A stretch of DNA of 5,618 nt from Propionibacteriaceae bacterium (GTDB taxonomy: Bacteria > Actinomycetota > Actinomycetes > Propionibacteriales > Propionibacteriaceae). Position 1 is the stretch's first letter, and every line of letters starts with the position of its first letter. The notes below the pieces were generated by a model. The model worked only from the letters and a program-made list of their open reading frames with translations, was not told the DNA's origin and did no database searches. Location: the NCBI GenBank assembly GCA_027346035.1, contig DAIESZ010000011.1:1-5618 (forward strand), written 5' to 3'. Position numbers and translations under genes: made by a program. Shown here in pieces: positions 1 through 5,377 of the stretch.

Positions 1-7
1 CGGGGGA

Positions 8-73
8 GTCGGGGTGGGCTGGCGTTCGGGTGGGCTGGGCTCCGGGGTGGGCTGGTGTTCGGGTGGTTGTCCG
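8..73. repeat. G-rich 33-bp tandem repeat, two imperfect copies
   Basis: Positions 8-40 and 41-73 align as two copies of a roughly 33-bp unit. Each copy contains GGGGTGGGCTGG followed by GTTCGGGTGG. The 11-mer GGGTGGGCTGG itself occurs three times, at 12-22, 28-38 and 45-55. The plus strand carries many runs of three or four G, so a G-quadruplex is conceivable. The 33-bp period equals 11 codons and is in principle compatible with a repeated peptide, but no supported gene covers it. Confidence 0.65.
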
Positions 74-179
74 GCGGGTGAGTAGGGGGCTTGTGGGTGC
101 GTAGGGGCTCGCGGGTCACGTGATGGGTCGGTCGTCCGGGCGTCTTCTGGGGTTGGTCAGTGACGGGTGGGGTTGCGCG

Positions 180-242
180 GCTGGCGCTCTCGACGGTTCT
201 GCTGGCGATGTCTGCGGGGTTGCTGGCGATCTCTGCTGATCT
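180..242. repeat. 21-bp tandem repeat, three diverged copies
   Basis: Units start at 180, 201 and 222, each beginning GCTGGCG. The second and third copies share 15 of 16 bases over the core GCTGGCGATNTCTGC plus the preceding T; the first is more diverged. The GCTGGCGA core (201-208 and 222-229) is the reverse complement of TCGCCAGC found in the neighbouring 14-bp repeats at 249-312, so the two repeat sets could pair as long-loop hairpins. Confidence 0.6.
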
Positions 243-248
243 GGTGAT

Positions 249-312
249 GTTTTCGCCAGCCGGAGCAGTTTTCGCCAGCCGTTCGGATGCCGCCCGTCGT
301 TTTCGCCAGCCG
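249..312. repeat. Perfect 14-bp direct repeat GTTTTCGCCAGCCG, three copies
   Basis: The identical 14-mer GTTTTCGCCAGCCG occurs at 249-262, 268-281 and 299-312, with start-to-start distances of 19 and 31 bp. Read on the minus strand, which is the transcribed strand of the upstream transporter gene, it is CGGCTGGCGAAAAC. The spacing is irregular and not a multiple of three between all copies, which argues against a coding repeat. A related TTTTCGCCAG also occurs inside the transporter gene near 1381. It could be a protein-binding site, an RNA motif in the transporter 3' UTR, or simple repeat expansion. Confidence 0.7.
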
Positions 313-316
313 TCTC

Positions 317-382
317 CACCCTGGCCCGCGCCTCCCCCCGCCCTGGCTCGCGCCTCCCGCCGCCCTGGCCCTCGCCTCGGGA
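317..382. repeat. 22-bp tandem repeat, three imperfect copies
   Basis: Three adjacent units, 317-338, 339-360 and 361-382, follow the pattern CNCCCTGGCYC followed by a CGCCTC-containing half. The first two are the most alike and the third is diverged at its right end, where it runs into the next tandem repeat. The period is not a multiple of three. Confidence 0.55.
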
Positions 383-415
383 CGCCGGTCAGTGGCCTCG
401 GGACGCCGGTCAGTG
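374..415. repeat. Perfect 21-bp tandem duplication spanning the transporter stop codon
   Basis: Positions 374-394 and 395-415 are identical 21-mers (each begins GCCTCGGGACG and ends GGTCAGTG). The TGA stop of the minus-strand transporter gene (bases 412-410) lies in the second copy, so the duplication carries an in-frame second CAC-TGA seven codons downstream. A recent slippage or duplication event is the simplest reading, since the copies have no differences. Confidence 0.85.
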
Positions 416-1474
416 GCGGTGCCGATGGTGCACGTCGGGCAGATGCGCATGCGCGTGGGTCGTCGGTTCGTGCACGTGTTCGTGGGTGTGCCACGTGCCC
501 GCGGCGACGGGGTGGGAGTGTTCGTGGGCGTGGTGCCCGTCGTCGTGCCGGTGGCGGTGGGTGTGGCGGATGGGGTCGTGAGTGTGCGAGTGGGCGTGCC
601 GCTCGGTGAGGTGCAGGGCGACGCCCCCGGGCATGAGGACGCCGGCTCCGGCCAGTTGCCAGGTGAACGCCGCCCCGAGGGCGATGGCCAGGGCGGCGCC
701 GACGAACGGGGCGGTGGAGAAGTACGCGCCGGCGCGGGAGGTGCCCAGTTCGCGCAGTGCGACGATGAACAGTGCGAGGCTCACCCCGTAGGCGAACAAT
801 CCGATGAGGAGCGCCCCGAGGAGTCCGCGGCCGAGGGGGAGCACGGCACTGGTCGCCAGGCCCAGCGCGAGGTTCACCGGGCCCGCGACCAGGCCCTTCA
901 CCATGGCCAGCCAGGTTTCGTCGGTGAGCGACACCTTCCGGGTGAGGTTGTTGTCGATGGCCCAGGCCGCGCACGCACCGACCACGAACAGCGATCCCCA
1001 CCCCCCAGCCACGGGGGCGACACCCGTGCCCGGCAGCGACAGCACCACGGCCCCGGCCACGATGAGGGCCATGCCGGTGACGATGCGCCGGCCGGCCGGC
1101 TCGCCGAACACCACCCACGCGATGACGGCCGTGAGCACCGCCTCGGCGTTGAGCAGCAGCGATGCGCCGGACGCCGGCACCAGCGCGAGTCCCGCCATGA
1201 GCAGCAGCGGGCCGACCATGCCGCCCGACACGATCGCCGCGCCGATCCAGCCCCATTCGGTTCGTGCCGGGCGCACCGCGGGACGCCGGGTGACGCGCCG
1301 GTACGCGAACAGGCCGATGCCCGAGCCGCAGTAGAGCAGGCCCGCGAGCACCCACGGGTCGACGCGGGCGGAGAGAAGGATTTTCGCCAGTGGCGTCCCG
1401 GCACCGAACAGCACCGCGGATGTGAGGGCGGCCACGACACCGGTTCGGGACATGCCCCGATCGATCAGCGCCAT
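410..1474 (-). CDS. DMT/EamA-family transporter with histidine-rich C-terminal tail
   Basis: This is a 354-residue inner-membrane protein of the drug/metabolite transporter superfamily. About ten hydrophobic segments are visible (roughly residues 13-33, 42-58, 75-95, 99-122, 130-148, 158-174, 190-208, 222-241, 249-270, 273-289), forming two EamA repeats with a DNNLTRK motif near 174-180 at the start of the second. After the last helix comes a hydrophilic tail (about 293-354) with 24 histidines in 62 residues, mostly as HxH and HH, including HRHRHDDGHHAHEHSH and the ending PDVHHRHRH. Such tails usually bind Zn, Ni, Co or Cu, so metal export, metal sensing or metal buffering is plausible; the substrate is unknown. 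From memory, similar His-tailed DMT proteins occur in other bacteria. I chose the ATG at 1474 because GGGAG lies 4 bases upstream; an in-frame ATG at 1498 (8 residues longer) lacks a ribosome site, and one at 1453 is also possible. The family is confident, the role is not. Confidence 0.88.
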   Translation of the reverse strand: MALIDRGMSRTGVVAALTSAVLFGAGTPLAKILLSARVDPWVLAGLLYCGSGIGLFAYRRVTRRPAVRPARTEWGWIGAAIVSGGMVGPLLLMAGLALVPASGASLLLNAEAVLTAVIAWVVFGEPAGRRIVTGMALIVAGAVVLSLPGTGVAPVAGGWGSLFVVGACAAWAIDNNLTRKVSLTDETWLAMVKGLVAGPVNLALGLATSAVLPLGRGLLGALLIGLFAYGVSLALFIVALRELGTSRAGAYFSTAPFVGAALAIALGAAFTWQLAGAGVLMPGGVALHLTERHAHSHTHDPIRHTHRHRHDDGHHAHEHSHPVAAGTWHTHEHVHEPTTHAHAHLPDVHHRHRH

Positions 1475-1478
1475 CTCG

Positions 1479-1483
1479 CTCCC
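1479..1483 (-). promoter_or_regulatory. Ribosome binding site of the EamA transporter (supports start at 1474)
   Basis: On the minus strand GGGAG stands four bases before the ATG at 1474. The spacing is slightly short, but no comparable site precedes the alternative ATG codons at 1498 or 1453, so it is the best argument for the chosen start. Confidence 0.4.
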
Positions 1484-1665
1484 GGACCCCTGCGGCATCG
1501 GATGGCCGACAGGTTCCCATCATGCCCCTCCCGGCGCCGCCGGTGCGGGCGTGCGCGTGAGCCGTTCGAGAGGGTGTCCGGCGATGGGCGACGCCCGCCG
1601 CTGTCCTCCGCCCCCTTGTCGGGACGCCACCGGTGTGCGAGTCTGAGACTTCGCGGTCACTCAAC

Positions 1666-1671
1666 GGGGAG
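1666..1671 (+). promoter_or_regulatory. Ribosome binding site of the CBS-domain gene (decides start at 1678)
   Basis: GGGGAG lies six bases before ATG at 1678. This is a strong Shine-Dalgarno match and makes the upstream in-frame GTG at 1633 unlikely, whose 15 extra residues also have no place in the CBS fold. Confidence 0.75.
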
Positions 1672-1677
1672 TTCGCC

Positions 1678-2106
1678 ATGAAGGTTCTTCATCTGCTGCA
1701 GGCCAAGGGTGCCGATGTCGTCACCATCGATCCCGGCGCCACGGTGGCCGAGCTCGTCCATCGCCTCGCCGAGAACAACGTCGGCGCGGTCCTGGTCACG
1801 GGAGATGGTTCGACGCTCGAGGGGATCGTGTCCGAACGGGACGTGGTGCGCAGTCTCCATCACGATGTCGACACGCTGAGCCGCCGTGTCGCCGACATCA
1901 TGACGCGCGATCCCGACACGTGCACCCACGACAGCGTCACCGACGATCTCATGGTGGTGATGACCGAGCGGCGGGTGCGTCACCTGCCCGTGGTCGACGC
2001 GGGCGGCCACATCGCGGGCATCGTGAGCATCGGCGACGTCGTCAAGACCCGGATCGGCGAGCTCGAGTTCGAACGCGAGCAGCTTCAGAACTACCTGCAG
2101 CAGTGA
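1678..2106 (+). CDS. Small tandem CBS-domain protein
   Basis: The 142-residue product consists almost entirely of two CBS motifs forming one Bateman module, with no attached enzyme or transporter domain. CBS1 spans about residues 8-62 and contains GIVSERDVVR at 49-58; CBS2 spans about 72-127 and contains RHLPVV (101-106) and GIVSIGDVVK (114-123). The G-I-V-S-x-x-D-V-V pattern in both halves is typical of the nucleotide-binding edge, so an adenine nucleotide ligand (AMP, ATP or SAM) is likely. A short charged helix (ELEFEREQLQNYLQQ) closes the protein. Stand-alone proteins of this size are common in actinobacteria and proteobacteria, sometimes stress-induced, but their targets are mostly unknown. 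It is soluble and presumably cytoplasmic. The gene is monocistronic as far as seen: divergent from the transporter gene and convergent with the reductase gene, whose stop lies 13 bases away. Confidence 0.92.
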   Translation: MKVLHLLQAKGADVVTIDPGATVAELVHRLAENNVGAVLVTGDGSTLEGIVSERDVVRSLHHDVDTLSRRVADIMTRDPDTCTHDSVTDDLMVVMTERRVRHLPVVDAGGHIAGIVSIGDVVKTRIGELEFEREQLQNYLQQ

Positions 2107-2119
2107 CGCCCCATACGGG

Positions 2120-3469
2120 TCACCCCAGCGGGATCGGCCCGCCGGGGCGTTCCCGCTGCACGAGGTCGAGCAGTTCGTGCCAGGCCTCGAGCTTCATCCG
2201 CTGGCGACCGTGGGACGCCCCCCGGTTCGCCTCGGCCGCATCGATGCGTTCCCAGTCGCTGAACGTCGACGGCCAGAATCCCCGGGCGGCCATGAGTTGA
2301 AGGGCGTCGCCACGCTGGGGCAGTGGCCCGGAGGAGGCCAGGTCGGCGAGCAGGGCGTCGACGGTCTCGCGGGCATCGGACTTGTTCGTGCCGATGACCC
2401 CGATGGGTCCGCGCTTGATCCATCCGACGACGTATTCGCGCGGGCACACGTCGTCGCCGTCGACGACGCGGCCGCCCTCCGAGGGGATGACCCCGTGCCG
2501 CTCGTCGAACGGGATGCCGGGGAGGCGCACCGCGCGGTAGCCGATGGCACGCAGCACGAGTTGCACGTCGATCCGCTCGGTCTCTCCCGTGCCGACGAGT
2601 CGACCGTCCTCGTCGAGGGCCGTGCGTTCGATGACCAACCCGGTCACGGGATCGCCGAGGACACTCACCGGACGCCGCCAGAACGCGAAGTGCAGCCGCG
2701 CGCGGGGATCGGGCACCTCGCGCCGTGCGGCGTCCCGCAGCACAGCGAGGTTTCCGCGGATGCGGCGGTCGAGCACGGCCTCGTCGATGCCCTCGAGCAC
2801 GGCGGGGTCGATGACCACCTGCACCTCGGGCAGGGTGCACAGTTCGCGCAGCTCTGTGGTGGTGAAGCTGGCGTGCTGGGGGCCGCGGCGTCCGACCACC
2901 CACACGTCGGTGACGTTGGCCGGCCACAGTTCGGCCAGCACCTCCTCGGGCATGTCGGTCTCGTCGAGCGCGAGCGGCTCCTTGAGCAGGATCCGGGCGA
3001 CGTCGACGGCGACGTTGCCCACCCCGATGGTGGCAGCCCCTCGGACGCCGGCGAGTGACTGCGGCGAGGCGTCGGGGTGCCCGGAATACCATGCGACGAA
3101 CTCGCGGGCGGATCCGCTGCCGACGGCCCCCTCGCCGGGGATGCCCATGTGCATGTCCTCGTTGGCGCCGACCGCGTAGATCACCGCGTCGTAGGCGCTG
3201 AGCAGTTCTTCGCGGGTGATGTCGCGGCCGAAGTGCACGAGGCCGAGGAAGCGCACCATTCCGCCGTCGAACACCCGGGCCAGGGCGTTGGCGACCGACT
3301 TAATCGACGTGTGATCGGGGGCGACGCCGTAGCGCAGCAGTCCGTAGGGGGTCGGCAGGCGATCGTAGATGTCGACAGCCACCTCGCCGGTGGCGGTGAG
3401 GTGTTGGGCGGCGAACAGTCCGGACGGTCCGGCGCCGACGATGGCGACCCGGAATCGGGGTTCCGACAT
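2120..3469 (-). CDS. fprA: FprA-type NADPH-ferredoxin/adrenodoxin reductase
   Basis: The 449-residue flavoprotein transfers electrons from NADPH through FAD to a ferredoxin, which in turn can serve cytochromes P450 or other Fe-S enzymes. It is cytosolic. Visible landmarks in order: FAD-binding GAGPSG (12-17) in the first Rossmann fold; PTPYGLLRYGVAPDH (39-53), characteristic of the adrenodoxin-reductase/FprA family; NADP-binding GVGNVAVDVAR (149-159); GRRGP (193-197), where R194 and R195 and then E206 keep the spacing of the NADPH-phosphate-binding R199/R200 and E211 of mycobacterial FprA; and the C-terminal GW-IKRGPIGVIGTNKSDA block (349-366), which closes over FAD and nicotinamide. Length is close to the 456 residues of M. 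tuberculosis FprA, and there is no N-terminal ferredoxin fusion as in FprB. I start at ATG 3469, before the beta strand RFRVAIVG, with AGGG eight bases upstream; the frame stays open much further but that extension is Arg/Pro-rich and overlaps the permease gene. It is last of a same-strand cluster. Confidence 0.95.
   Translation of the reverse strand: MSEPRFRVAIVGAGPSGLFAAQHLTATGEVAVDIYDRLPTPYGLLRYGVAPDHTSIKSVANALARVFDGGMVRFLGLVHFGRDITREELLSAYDAVIYAVGANEDMHMGIPGEGAVGSGSAREFVAWYSGHPDASPQSLAGVRGAATIGVGNVAVDVARILLKEPLALDETDMPEEVLAELWPANVTDVWVVGRRGPQHASFTTTELRELCTLPEVQVVIDPAVLEGIDEAVLDRRIRGNLAVLRDAARREVPDPRARLHFAFWRRPVSVLGDPVTGLVIERTALDEDGRLVGTGETERIDVQLVLRAIGYRAVRLPGIPFDERHGVIPSEGGRVVDGDDVCPREYVVGWIKRGPIGVIGTNKSDARETVDALLADLASSGPLPQRGDALQLMAARGFWPSTFSDWERIDAAEANRGASHGRQRMKLEAWHELLDLVQRERPGGPIPLG
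2123..2147 (+). terminator. Possible hairpin terminator between convergent CBS and reductase genes
   Basis: CCCCAGCGGG (2123-2132) and CCCGCCGGGG (2138-2147) can pair over nine of ten positions around a five-base loop, 16 bases after the CBS stop codon. The stem lies inside the last codons of the convergent reductase gene. There is no following T-run in either direction, so it would be a non-canonical actinobacterial-type stem, and GC-rich coding sequence gives such stems by chance. Confidence 0.35.
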
Positions 3470-3510
3470 GATCGGCACCCTACTCGGCCCCGGCCCTGGT
3501 GAGCGGTATA
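3470..3510 (-). promoter_or_regulatory. Spacer before the reductase gene: ribosome site and possible -10
   Basis: The 41 bases between permease stop and reductase start hold AGGG (3481-3478), eight bases before the ATG. Directly after the permease stop is TATACC (3510-3505), an AT island that could be a -10 element giving the reductase its own promoter; no good -35 is seen about 17 bases upstream. The spacer is equally compatible with simple readthrough from the exporter genes. Confidence 0.35.
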
Positions 3511-4386
3511 TCAGCTGGTGATGTCGGCGTTGCTGAATCTGGCCCAGGCGAGCAGGGCGAAGACGGCGAAGTAGGCGGCGTCGACGAGCAGGCCCATCTG
3601 CATGGTGGACCAGGCGGGGGGTTGGCGCAGCAGGTCGGTGAACCCGGTCCACCGGTCGACCAGCAGCCACGGGTGCAGCCAGTCGAGCTGTGGCAGCTGG
3701 TCGAGGATCCACATGCTCATCGTCGCGAGCATCATCACCACGGTCACCGCGATGGGCTGCTCGGTGAGCGTCGACACGAACAGCCCCACAGCGGCCAGCG
3801 CCATCAGCCCGGCGCTCACATAGAGCGCGGCCAACAGCAGCCGCCACAGGCCGTCGGCGAAGCTGATCGAGATGCCCGACAGGGTGAGCACCGGACCGCC
3901 GCCGAAGACGATGAGGCCGGACACCAGCCCGACGAGTGCCACCGACAGCGTGGCGACGAGTGCGCCGGTCATCAGGGCGGCGAGCTTGACCACGATCAGC
4001 CGGGTGCGCCCCGCCGGAACCGTCAGCAGGTAGCGCAGCGTGCCGCCGTGGGCTTCGCCGGCGATCGCGTCGCCGCTGATGATCGCGATCGCGAGCGGCA
4101 GGAACATGGTGAGTTCGAGCGTCAGCGCCGCGAGCGGGACGAAGACGCCGTTGCCGGCGATCTGTGACACGAAGTCGGGCCCGCCGCCGCTGTCGGGGTG
4201 GCCGGGGTGGGAGTAGCGCACGGCCAGGGTGATGAGGATCGGGACGGCCACCAGCACGAGCAGGCCGAACTCGTTGCGGCGCCGGCTGAGCATGAGTCGC
4301 AGTTCGCTGCGGAAGAAGCGCCAGAAGCCGGGCCCCCGGCGGCGGGTCGCCGGCCGTGCCTCGACGGACAGGTCAGCCACGGACAT
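3511..4386 (-). CDS. ABC-2 type exporter permease
   Basis: This 291-residue polytopic membrane protein is the translocation subunit for the ATPase encoded just upstream. A basic, hydrophilic N-terminus (to about residue 38, ending MLSRRRNEF) precedes about six hydrophobic segments: roughly 41-57, 81-104, 131-162, 178-205, 211-229 and 264-281. Between the second and third lies the loop GEAHGGTLRYLLTVPAGRTRL's core (about 110-130), matching the usual ABC-2 pattern of an acidic residue, GT-LR, a proline and then an arginine before the next helix; this loop contacts the ATPase. As in this family the functional unit should be a dimer of permeases with two ATPases. The start ATG at 4386 lies inside the end of the ATPase gene (14-base overlap) and has GGGGAGGG five bases upstream, so translation is probably coupled. 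Substrate is not readable; relatives move drugs, peptides, lipids or ions such as Na+. Confidence 0.9.
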   Translation of the reverse strand: MSVADLSVEARPATRRRGPGFWRFFRSELRLMLSRRRNEFGLLVLVAVPILITLAVRYSHPGHPDSGGGPDFVSQIAGNGVFVPLAALTLELTMFLPLAIAIISGDAIAGEAHGGTLRYLLTVPAGRTRLIVVKLAALMTGALVATLSVALVGLVSGLIVFGGGPVLTLSGISISFADGLWRLLLAALYVSAGLMALAAVGLFVSTLTEQPIAVTVVMMLATMSMWILDQLPQLDWLHPWLLVDRWTGFTDLLRQPPAWSTMQMGLLVDAAYFAVFALLAWARFSNADITS

Positions 4387-5365
4387 CGAAACCCTCCCCG
4401 GTGAGTCCCACGAAGATGTCCTCGAGGCGTTCGTGATCCTCGCTGAACCCCTGCACCCGGACGCCGGCCCGCACGAGTTCGGCGACGATGTCCTCGGGGC
4501 GCTGCGCGTCGGGGATTCCGGTGGCGCGGTCGTTCGAGGAGGTCACGTCGACGAGGTCGAGGCGACGCAGCACCGCCGCCGCATCGGCGCCGTCGGGGGT
4601 GCGCACGGTGACGGTGCGCCGGCGCGACGCCCCGATCTCATCGAGCGGGCCCTGGGCCACGAGGCGTCCGGCGCTCATGACGCCGACGTGGGAGCACATC
4701 TGTTCGATCTCGCTCAGCAGGTGGCTCGACACCAGCACGGTGACGCCGTCGTCGCACAGCGAGCCGACGAGCTGGCGCACTTCGCGGGTGCCCTGGGGGT
4801 CGAGGCCGTTGGTGGGCTCGTCGAGGACGAGCAGGTCGCGTGGCATGAGCAGGGTCGCGGCGATCGCCAGCCGCTGCTTCATGCCGAGGGAGTAGATGCG
4901 GAACCGATTGCCGGCCGCGGGCAGCAGGCCGACGCGGTCGAGGGCGCTGTCGATGCGGGCCCTGCTGGTGCGCGGGTCGGAGCGGGCGTCGGCCGCGTCG
5001 ATCCGGGCGAGATTCGCCCGGCCGCTCAGGTGGTTGTGGAACGCCGGACCCTCGACGAGGGCACCGACCCGGTGCAGCGACTCGACGGCGTCCGGGTACG
5101 ACCGGCCGAGCAGGCGGACAGTCCCCGAGGTCGGCCGGGCCAGGCCCAGCAGCATCCGGATCGTCGTGGTCTTGCCCGACCCGTTGGGACCGAGGAAGCC
5201 GTAGACCGCCCCGCGGGGGACGCGGAGGTCGATGTGGTCGACGACGGTCTTGCCCGAGAAGGCCTTGGTCAGGCCGGTGGTGGCGACGGCGGCGTCCTCG
5301 GGAACGCTCAGGGGAAAGGCGACGGCGCCCGCGTCAACGGGCGCCGCCTCCACGGTCGGGTTCAT
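4373..5365 (-). CDS. ABC exporter ATP-binding subunit (BcrA/drug-resistance type)
   Basis: The 330-residue protein is the cytoplasmic nucleotide-binding subunit that powers the adjacent permease. After a 25-residue Ala/Pro-rich lead, the ABC domain begins near AVATTGLTKAF. Visible motifs: Walker A GPNGSGKT (59-66); Q-loop region GALVEGPAFHNHLS (101-114), where Glu105 sits at the usual Gln position; signature YSLGMKQR (158-165) instead of LSGGQ; Walker B LLVLDEPTNGLD (178-189), with the catalytic Glu183; and H-loop SSH (213-215). The SLGMKQR signature and the Glu in the Q-loop are familiar from bacitracin-exporter-like BcrA ATPases, so these are family traits and not defects. A C-terminal extension (about 247-330) resembles the DrrA/BcrA tail that helps contact the permease. 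The ATG at 5365 lies 12 bases after the stop of the LolA/RseB-like gene, with only a weak ACGGGT-type ribosome site, which suggests coupling to that gene. Confidence 0.94.
   Translation of the reverse strand: MNPTVEAAPVDAGAVAFPLSVPEDAAVATTGLTKAFSGKTVVDHIDLRVPRGAVYGFLGPNGSGKTTTIRMLLGLARPTSGTVRLLGRSYPDAVESLHRVGALVEGPAFHNHLSGRANLARIDAADARSDPRTSRARIDSALDRVGLLPAAGNRFRIYSLGMKQRLAIAATLLMPRDLLVLDEPTNGLDPQGTREVRQLVGSLCDDGVTVLVSSHLLSEIEQMCSHVGVMSAGRLVAQGPLDEIGASRRRTVTVRTPDGADAAAVLRRLDLVDVTSSNDRATGIPDAQRPEDIVAELVRAGVRVQGFSEDHERLEDIFVGLTGEGFDVRG
4392..4399 (-). promoter_or_regulatory. Strong ribosome binding site of the permease gene within the ATPase gene
   Basis: On the minus strand GGGGAGGG ends five bases before the permease ATG at 4386 and is itself within the last codons of the ATPase gene. 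It fixes the permease start and fits translational coupling of the two subunits. Confidence 0.75.
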
Positions 5366-5377
5366 CCGGGCGACCCG

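Larger units (their letters stand above)
1..409. other. Gene-free, repeat-dense region downstream of the transporter gene
   Basis: No convincing coding sequence was found in these 409 bases. Open frames exist on both strands, but their translations are low-complexity (Pro/Arg-rich on the minus strand, Ala/Gly/Arg-rich on the plus strand), lack recognisable domains, and the repeats are read in different frames from copy to copy. What the region does hold is a series of short direct repeats, listed separately, running almost without interruption from position 8 to 415. At the far left a plus-strand frame from position 1 reads as Gly/Leu/Phe/Trp-rich residues and stops with TGA at 79-81; it could be the tail of a gene lying to the left, but this is very weak. 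The region receives the 3' end of the leftward-transcribed transporter gene. Confidence 0.6.
1475..1677. promoter_or_regulatory. Divergent intergenic region with presumed promoters for transporter and CBS gene
   Basis: About 200 bases separate the start codons of two divergent genes, so promoters for both must lie here unless one is leaderless or is read from further away. No strong -35/-10 pair stands out; TTGTCG at 1616-1621 with GAGTCT 17 bases later is a poor candidate facing the CBS gene. Two perfect 11-bp odd palindromes are present, GGGCGACGCCC at 1586-1596 and AGTCTGAGACT at 1640-1650, and either could be a regulator site. The assignment rests mainly on gene orientation. Confidence 0.4.

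Noticed and set aside
101..165. Defective ABC ATPase (Glu for Gln in the Q-loop, SLGMK for LSGGQ)
   Set aside because: Both changes are normal in BcrA-type ATPases, and Walker A, Walker B and the H-loop are intact. Positions here are residue numbers in the protein at 4373-5365.
249..312. CRISPR array
   Set aside because: The repeat unit is only 14 bp, the spacing is irregular (5 and 17 bp between copies), and no cas genes are present.
116..450. Minus-strand Pro/Arg-rich frames across the repeat region (116-319 and 157-450)
   Set aside because: The 14-bp repeats fall in different frames in each product and no family is recognisable; repeat content explains the open frames.
160..609. Plus-strand frame whose N-terminus (LALSTVLLAMSAGLLAIS) looks like a small membrane segment
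   Set aside because: The hydrophobic stretch is just the 21-bp repeat read in one frame; there is no good ribosome site, and the rest is Arg/Gly-rich and overlaps the His-tail coding region antisense.
1616..1640. Possible DosR-type box upstream of the CBS gene (TCGGGAC)
   Set aside because: Only one half-site matches; the second half (AGTCC) is absent, and GGGACGCC recurs elsewhere in the window inside and outside genes.
287..1681. 464-codon plus-strand open frame opposite the EamA transporter
   Set aside because: It is antisense to a clearly recognisable membrane protein, its translation is His/Arg/Gly/Glu-rich without any domain, and long antisense frames are expected in high-GC genes.
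3470..3847. N-terminal extension of the reductase frame up to 3847
   Set aside because: The extra 126 residues are Arg/Ala/Pro-rich, overlap the permease gene antiparallel in frame-shift register, and the FAD-binding strand begins right after the ATG at 3469, as in FprA.
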